From assembly GCA_900550525.1 (NCBI GenBank), contig URSN01000085.1, positions 1 through 8,028 of the forward strand: 8,028 nucleotides of DNA, read 5' to 3'. Below the pieces are notes generated by a model. The model did not search any database. It was not told where the DNA came from and was given only the letters and a program-made list of their open reading frames with translations. Source of the DNA: an uncultured Eubacteriales bacterium (GTDB lineage Bacteria > Bacillota > Clostridia > Christensenellales > CAG-138). This document shows, piece by piece, positions 5,572-8,028 of this stretch (within the stretch, counting starts at the first letter, position 1; each line of letters starts with the position of its first letter). A program made the position numbers and the translations under genes.

Positions 5572-5600
5572 GCCCCGCCGCCGCAGCGGGGGGGCGGGGC
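5572..5600 (-). other. GC-rich hairpin after the dipeptidase gene, without a U-tract
   Basis: GCCCCGCC and GGCGGGGC form an 8-bp stem around a 13-base loop, 15 bases past the dipeptidase stop. On the minus strand it is followed by AAAAATATCC rather than T, so it is not a canonical intrinsic terminator. It may stabilise the 3' end, or transcription may continue toward rpsF. Confidence 0.45.
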
Positions 5601-5615
5601 CGCCGCCCTTTTGGG

Positions 5616-6992
5616 TCAGTCGCCGTTGGGCGCGCCCGCCAGGCGCGCGATGGCCTCGGCCATGACGGCCGTGTCAAAGCGCAGCCGCTCGAGCGGGACG
5701 GATTCGTTGGGCATGTGGCAGCAGCCGGGCTCGCCCTCGGGGACGACGCCGAAGGCCACCGCGTTTTGGAACGCGCGCGCATAGGTGCCCCCGCCGATGG
5801 ACAGCGGCTTTGCCGGGCGGCCGGTATGGCGCTCGTAGACGGACAGGAGCGTTTTGACCAGCTCGCCCTCCGGGTCGATGAAGTGGCCGGGCTTGACGTC
5901 GGCCTGCGCGCGCGAAAAGCCCAGCGCGCCGAGCGAAGCGTCCAGCGCGGCGCGCAGGCGCTGCTGCGTCACGGCGAAGGGGAAGCGGCAGTCGAGCGTG
6001 AGGCGCGCGCCGCTCCCGTCCACGCGCAGCATGGTCGGCACGAGCGTGAGCGCGCCGGAGGCGTCCGTCACGCCGCGGACGCCGGCCTCGCGGTGCACGT
6101 CGAAATCGAACGGCGCGTGCGGCGCGCTCACCAGCGCGAGCGCCTCCGCGTCCAGCGGCTGCTGCGCGAGCGCGGCGAGCAGCCCCTGCAGGGCGTTTTT
6201 CGCCTGCTCCGGACTTGCCGCGTGGCCGCCAAAGCCCTTTACGCGGACGCTGTGGCCGTCAAACACGATCTCCATGCCCGCCGGCGCGGCGCACGGCACG
6301 GCGGGGAAGGGCAGCCTGGCCGCCGCCTCGCCGGGCACGACGTTGGGCGCGCTGCCGCAGTCGATCGAAAGCCCCGCGCCCGAGAACGGCCGCTCGTAGA
6401 CGGCCTGGCAGATGCCCATCTCGGAATTGACCAGCGGATAGTCCGCGTCCGGCGTGAACGCGAGGTCCGGCTCCGGCTCGGTCTGCTTGTAGCGCTCGAT
6501 GCAGCGCATGCCCGCCTCCTCGTCGCAGCCCAGCAGGATGCGCACCCGGCGGCGCAGCGGCACGCCCGCGGCCACGACCGCCGCAAGCGCGTACAGCGCC
6601 GATACGGCCGCGCCCTTGTCGTCCTGCGTACCGCGGCCGTAGATGCGCCCGTTTCGCACCTGGCCGGAGAAGGGGTCGCCGTCCCAGCCGGCGCCGGCGG
6701 GCACCACGTCCAGGTGCGCCATGATGCAGAGCATCTGCTCGCCCGCGCCGCAGTCCACCGTGCCGCACAGTCCGTCGAGCGAGCGCGTATCGGCAAAGCC
6801 CAGCCGGTTGGCCAGCTGCAGGGCCGCCGTCAGCGCCTCGTGCACGCCGCGCCCGAGCGGCATGCCCGGCTCCGGCGCGCCGCGGCTCACGCTCGGGATG
6901 CGCACGAGCGATTGCAGGTCGCGCACCTGCTGGTCAAAATGTTCGTCGATCCATGCCTGGATCCTCGTCAGCGTCCTCTCGTCCGGCTGCAT
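5616..6992 (-). CDS. pepV: M20-family metallodipeptidase, PepV-like
   Basis: A cytoplasmic di-zinc peptidase expected to split dipeptides, feeding amino acid pools. The 458 residues fit the PepV/Sapep branch. Catalytic features: MAHLDVVP (91-98; H93 ligand, D95), GWDGDPFSG (102-110), YGRGTQDDKG (118-127; D124 bridging ligand), LGCDEEAGMRCIERY (154-168; E158 general base, E159 ligand), FTPDADYPLVNSEMG (179-193; D182 ligand), the lid-domain GFGGHAASPEQAKNA (253-267; H257) and the C-terminal IGGGTYARAF (399-408) and CCHMPNES (424-431; H426 ligand). The full metal set is present, so it should be active. The ATG at 6992 follows AGGAGG with a 7-base gap. It lies 58 bases after the YitT-family gene with no terminator between, so the two are probably co-transcribed. 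Substrate specificity is not readable from sequence; a related amidohydrolase role is less likely given the PepV-type motifs. Confidence 0.92.
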   Translation of the reverse strand: MQPDERTLTRIQAWIDEHFDQQVRDLQSLVRIPSVSRGAPEPGMPLGRGVHEALTAALQLANRLGFADTRSLDGLCGTVDCGAGEQMLCIMAHLDVVPAGAGWDGDPFSGQVRNGRIYGRGTQDDKGAAVSALYALAAVVAAGVPLRRRVRILLGCDEEAGMRCIERYKQTEPEPDLAFTPDADYPLVNSEMGICQAVYERPFSGAGLSIDCGSAPNVVPGEAAARLPFPAVPCAAPAGMEIVFDGHSVRVKGFGGHAASPEQAKNALQGLLAALAQQPLDAEALALVSAPHAPFDFDVHREAGVRGVTDASGALTLVPTMLRVDGSGARLTLDCRFPFAVTQQRLRAALDASLGALGFSRAQADVKPGHFIDPEGELVKTLLSVYERHTGRPAKPLSIGGGTYARAFQNAVAFGVVPEGEPGCCHMPNESVPLERLRFDTAVMAEAIARLAGAPNGD

Positions 6993-7030
6993 GGCTTTGC
7001 CTCCTGTTCTTGTGCGGTATTGCGATCCAT

Positions 7031-7046
7031 CCGCGGCCGCGGCCGC
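7031..7046. repeat. GC palindrome between the YitT-family and dipeptidase genes
   Basis: The 12-base CCGCGGCCGCGG is its own reverse complement and overlaps a GCGGCCGC tandem. It sits just after the YitT-family stop with no U-tract, so it does not look like a terminator. It could mark an mRNA hairpin or be a chance product of base composition. Confidence 0.4.
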
Positions 7047-7050
7047 GCCC

Positions 7051-7980
7051 TCAGTTGTTCGGCGTGAAGCCGCGGCCCACGACCTCGCGCGTGTCGATGA
7101 TGGAGAACATCGCGCGCGGGTCCACCGCCATCACGATGCGGCGGATGGCGGCCAGCTCCGTCGTGCGCGCGATGATGTAGACGACGGTGCGGTCCTGCCC
7201 GGTGTAGGCGCCCTTGGCGGGGATGAGCGTCACGCCGCGGTGCACGTCCTTGAGCACGTGCGGCGCGATCTCCTCCCACCGGTCGGAGATGATGAACAGC
7301 GTCTTGGTGCGGTTGAGCCCCTGCAAAACGCCGTTGAACACCGCGCTGGAGATGAACAGCACGAGGATGGCCAGCGCGGCGGTATCCAGCCCGTTGACAA
7401 AGGCCAGCGCGCCGGTGATGAGCACGTTGAACAGATAGCTGATCGTGCCCATGGAGAACGAGAAGCGCTTGGCCAGCAGGATGGCCACGATGTCCAGCCC
7501 GCCCGTGGACGCGCCGCGGCGCACGATGGGCGCGCCCGCCGCGCCGCAGATCACCGCGCCCAGCAGCGCGCCGGTGAGCTGGGAGAGCGGGTTGGTAAAG
7601 TCGAACGGGATGCGGATGTCGGCCGTGAACGCCATCGCGGCGGAAAAGTAGAGCGAGGCGATGATCGTGTACAGCGTGAAGCGGAAGTGCAGCTTCCATA
7701 CCGCAAGCGCCAGCAGCGGGATGTTCAGCAGCAGGATGCTCAGCCAGGAGGGGAAGCCGGAGAGATACTCCAGCAGCATGCCCACGCCCGTGAGGCCGCC
7801 GCTGATGAGGCCGTTGGGTTTGTACAGCCCGTTGATGGCCACGCACTGCACCGTGACCATGACAAAGATCGTCAATAGCGTTTGCAGCTCGCTCTTCCAG
7901 TCGAGCTTCCGGCCGGGCGCGCCCGCCGCGCCCGCCGCGTCCGCCTGCGGGGCGGCCGTCTGATGCGTCATATCGTCCAT
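7051..7980 (-). CDS. YitT/DUF161 family membrane protein with C-terminal DUF2179 domain
   Basis: An integral membrane protein of unresolved function; relatives are often annotated as YitT-family or putative transporters. Using the ATG at 7980 the product has 309 residues. A hydrophilic Ala/Gly-rich tail (1 to about 28) precedes hydrophobic segments at about 33-50, 57-73, 78-96, 101-119, 135-152, 178-196 and 200-219. Family glycine motifs LISGGLTGVG (58-67) and RGASTGGLDIVA (155-166) are clear. Residues about 225-305 form the cytoplasmic DUF2179 domain, with RTVVYIIARTTELAAIRRI (264-282), VDPRAMFSI (286-294) and the terminal GRGF. Start choice: a longer frame to 8007 overlaps the promoter and cannot be translated from it. 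ATG 7980 falls at the predicted transcription start; ATG 7971 is the alternative. Neither has a proper Shine-Dalgarno. First gene of a likely pair with the dipeptidase. Confidence 0.9.
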   Translation of the reverse strand: MDDMTHQTAAPQADAAGAAGAPGRKLDWKSELQTLLTIFVMVTVQCVAINGLYKPNGLISGGLTGVGMLLEYLSGFPSWLSILLLNIPLLALAVWKLHFRFTLYTIIASLYFSAAMAFTADIRIPFDFTNPLSQLTGALLGAVICGAAGAPIVRRGASTGGLDIVAILLAKRFSFSMGTISYLFNVLITGALAFVNGLDTAALAILVLFISSAVFNGVLQGLNRTKTLFIISDRWEEIAPHVLKDVHRGVTLIPAKGAYTGQDRTVVYIIARTTELAAIRRIVMAVDPRAMFSIIDTREVVGRGFTPNN

Positions 7981-7987
7981 GCCATGG

Positions 7988-8015
7988 AGTATAGCAGAAC
8001 CAGCCAATAATGCAA
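7988..8015 (-). promoter_or_regulatory. Promoter of the YitT-family/dipeptidase unit
   Basis: Extended -10 TGCTATACT (TATACT at 7993-7988), identical over 9 bases to that of rpsF, with -35 TTGCAT at 8015-8010 and a 16-base spacer. The predicted start lies about 7 bases beyond the -10, at 7980-7981, on the first ATG of the coding sequence. Confidence 0.65.
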
Positions 8016-8028
8016 CAGAAAAAAGCGG

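Noticed and set aside
5572..5600. Intrinsic terminator for the dipeptidase gene
   Set aside because: The stem is strong but is followed by A residues, not T, on the transcribed-sense strand; listed only as a hairpin.
189..7878. Long open frames on the plus strand (for example 189-1505, 2173-3591, 3087-4163, 5445-7067, 6643-7878)
   Set aside because: They lie antisense to well-recognised genes, are low-complexity Arg/Ala/Gly/His-rich, and show no family motifs. Stop-poor antisense frames are expected at this G+C content.
7981..8007. Longer YitT-family start at 8007
   Set aside because: The first nine codons overlap the -10 and spacer of the promoter and lack a ribosome binding site.
8016..8028. 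Possible tail of a terminator from an upstream minus-strand gene (CCGCTTTTTTCTG)
   Set aside because: The stem would lie outside the window, so only the T-run can be seen.
1..8028. tRNA, rRNA, CRISPR arrays, transposases or phage genes
   Set aside because: None seen on either strand; the content is ordinary chromosomal housekeeping and biosynthesis.

Overview
The window is roughly two-thirds or more G+C by eye. Every gene I can support lies on the minus strand, so the biological order runs from high to low coordinates. Gene content points to a bacterium of the Firmicutes/Clostridia side that happens to be GC-rich: a type I-beta DAHP synthase with an N-terminal regulatory domain, a PepV-like M20 dipeptidase, a YitT/DUF2179 membrane protein, the order rpsF-ssb-rpsR, strong AGGAGG ribosome binding sites and sigma-A-like promoters. 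This assignment is inference; there is no rRNA in the window.

Layout in transcription order. (1) 7980-5616: a YitT-family membrane protein followed by an M20 dipeptidase, apparently one transcript from a promoter that lies almost on the YitT start codon. (2) 5540-4384: the rpsF-ssb-rpsR operon (S6, single-strand binding protein, S18), with an extended -10 promoter, a 5' UTR that folds like an S6:S18 autoregulatory motif and hides the rpsF Shine-Dalgarno, and a perfect intrinsic terminator. (3) 4276-1: an aromatic amino acid operon. It has a promoter with an AT-rich upstream island, a 31-codon leader peptide packed with Phe and Tyr, an intrinsic terminator acting as an attenuator, then DAHP synthase, TyrA (prephenate dehydrogenase), AroB and AroA. 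The four structural genes overlap at their stop/start codons and so are probably translationally coupled; AroA runs off the window at base 1.

The most interesting element is the 240-base leader ahead of DAHP synthase. It encodes a previously unlabelled small ORF with nine aromatic residues in 31, and part of that ORF can pair with the upper half of the terminator. This is the architecture of a ribosome-mediated Phe/Tyr attenuator, in a lineage where T-boxes would be the usual expectation. DAHP synthase carries an allosteric-type N-terminal domain while TyrA lacks an ACT domain, so control seems to be concentrated at the entry enzyme and the leader.

The second notable point is an amber codon in the middle of aroA (codon 144). 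The reading frame is intact and EPSP-synthase-like on both sides. It is the only TAG interrupting any gene here; all nine other stops in the window are TGA. A point mutation or sequencing error is the simplest explanation.
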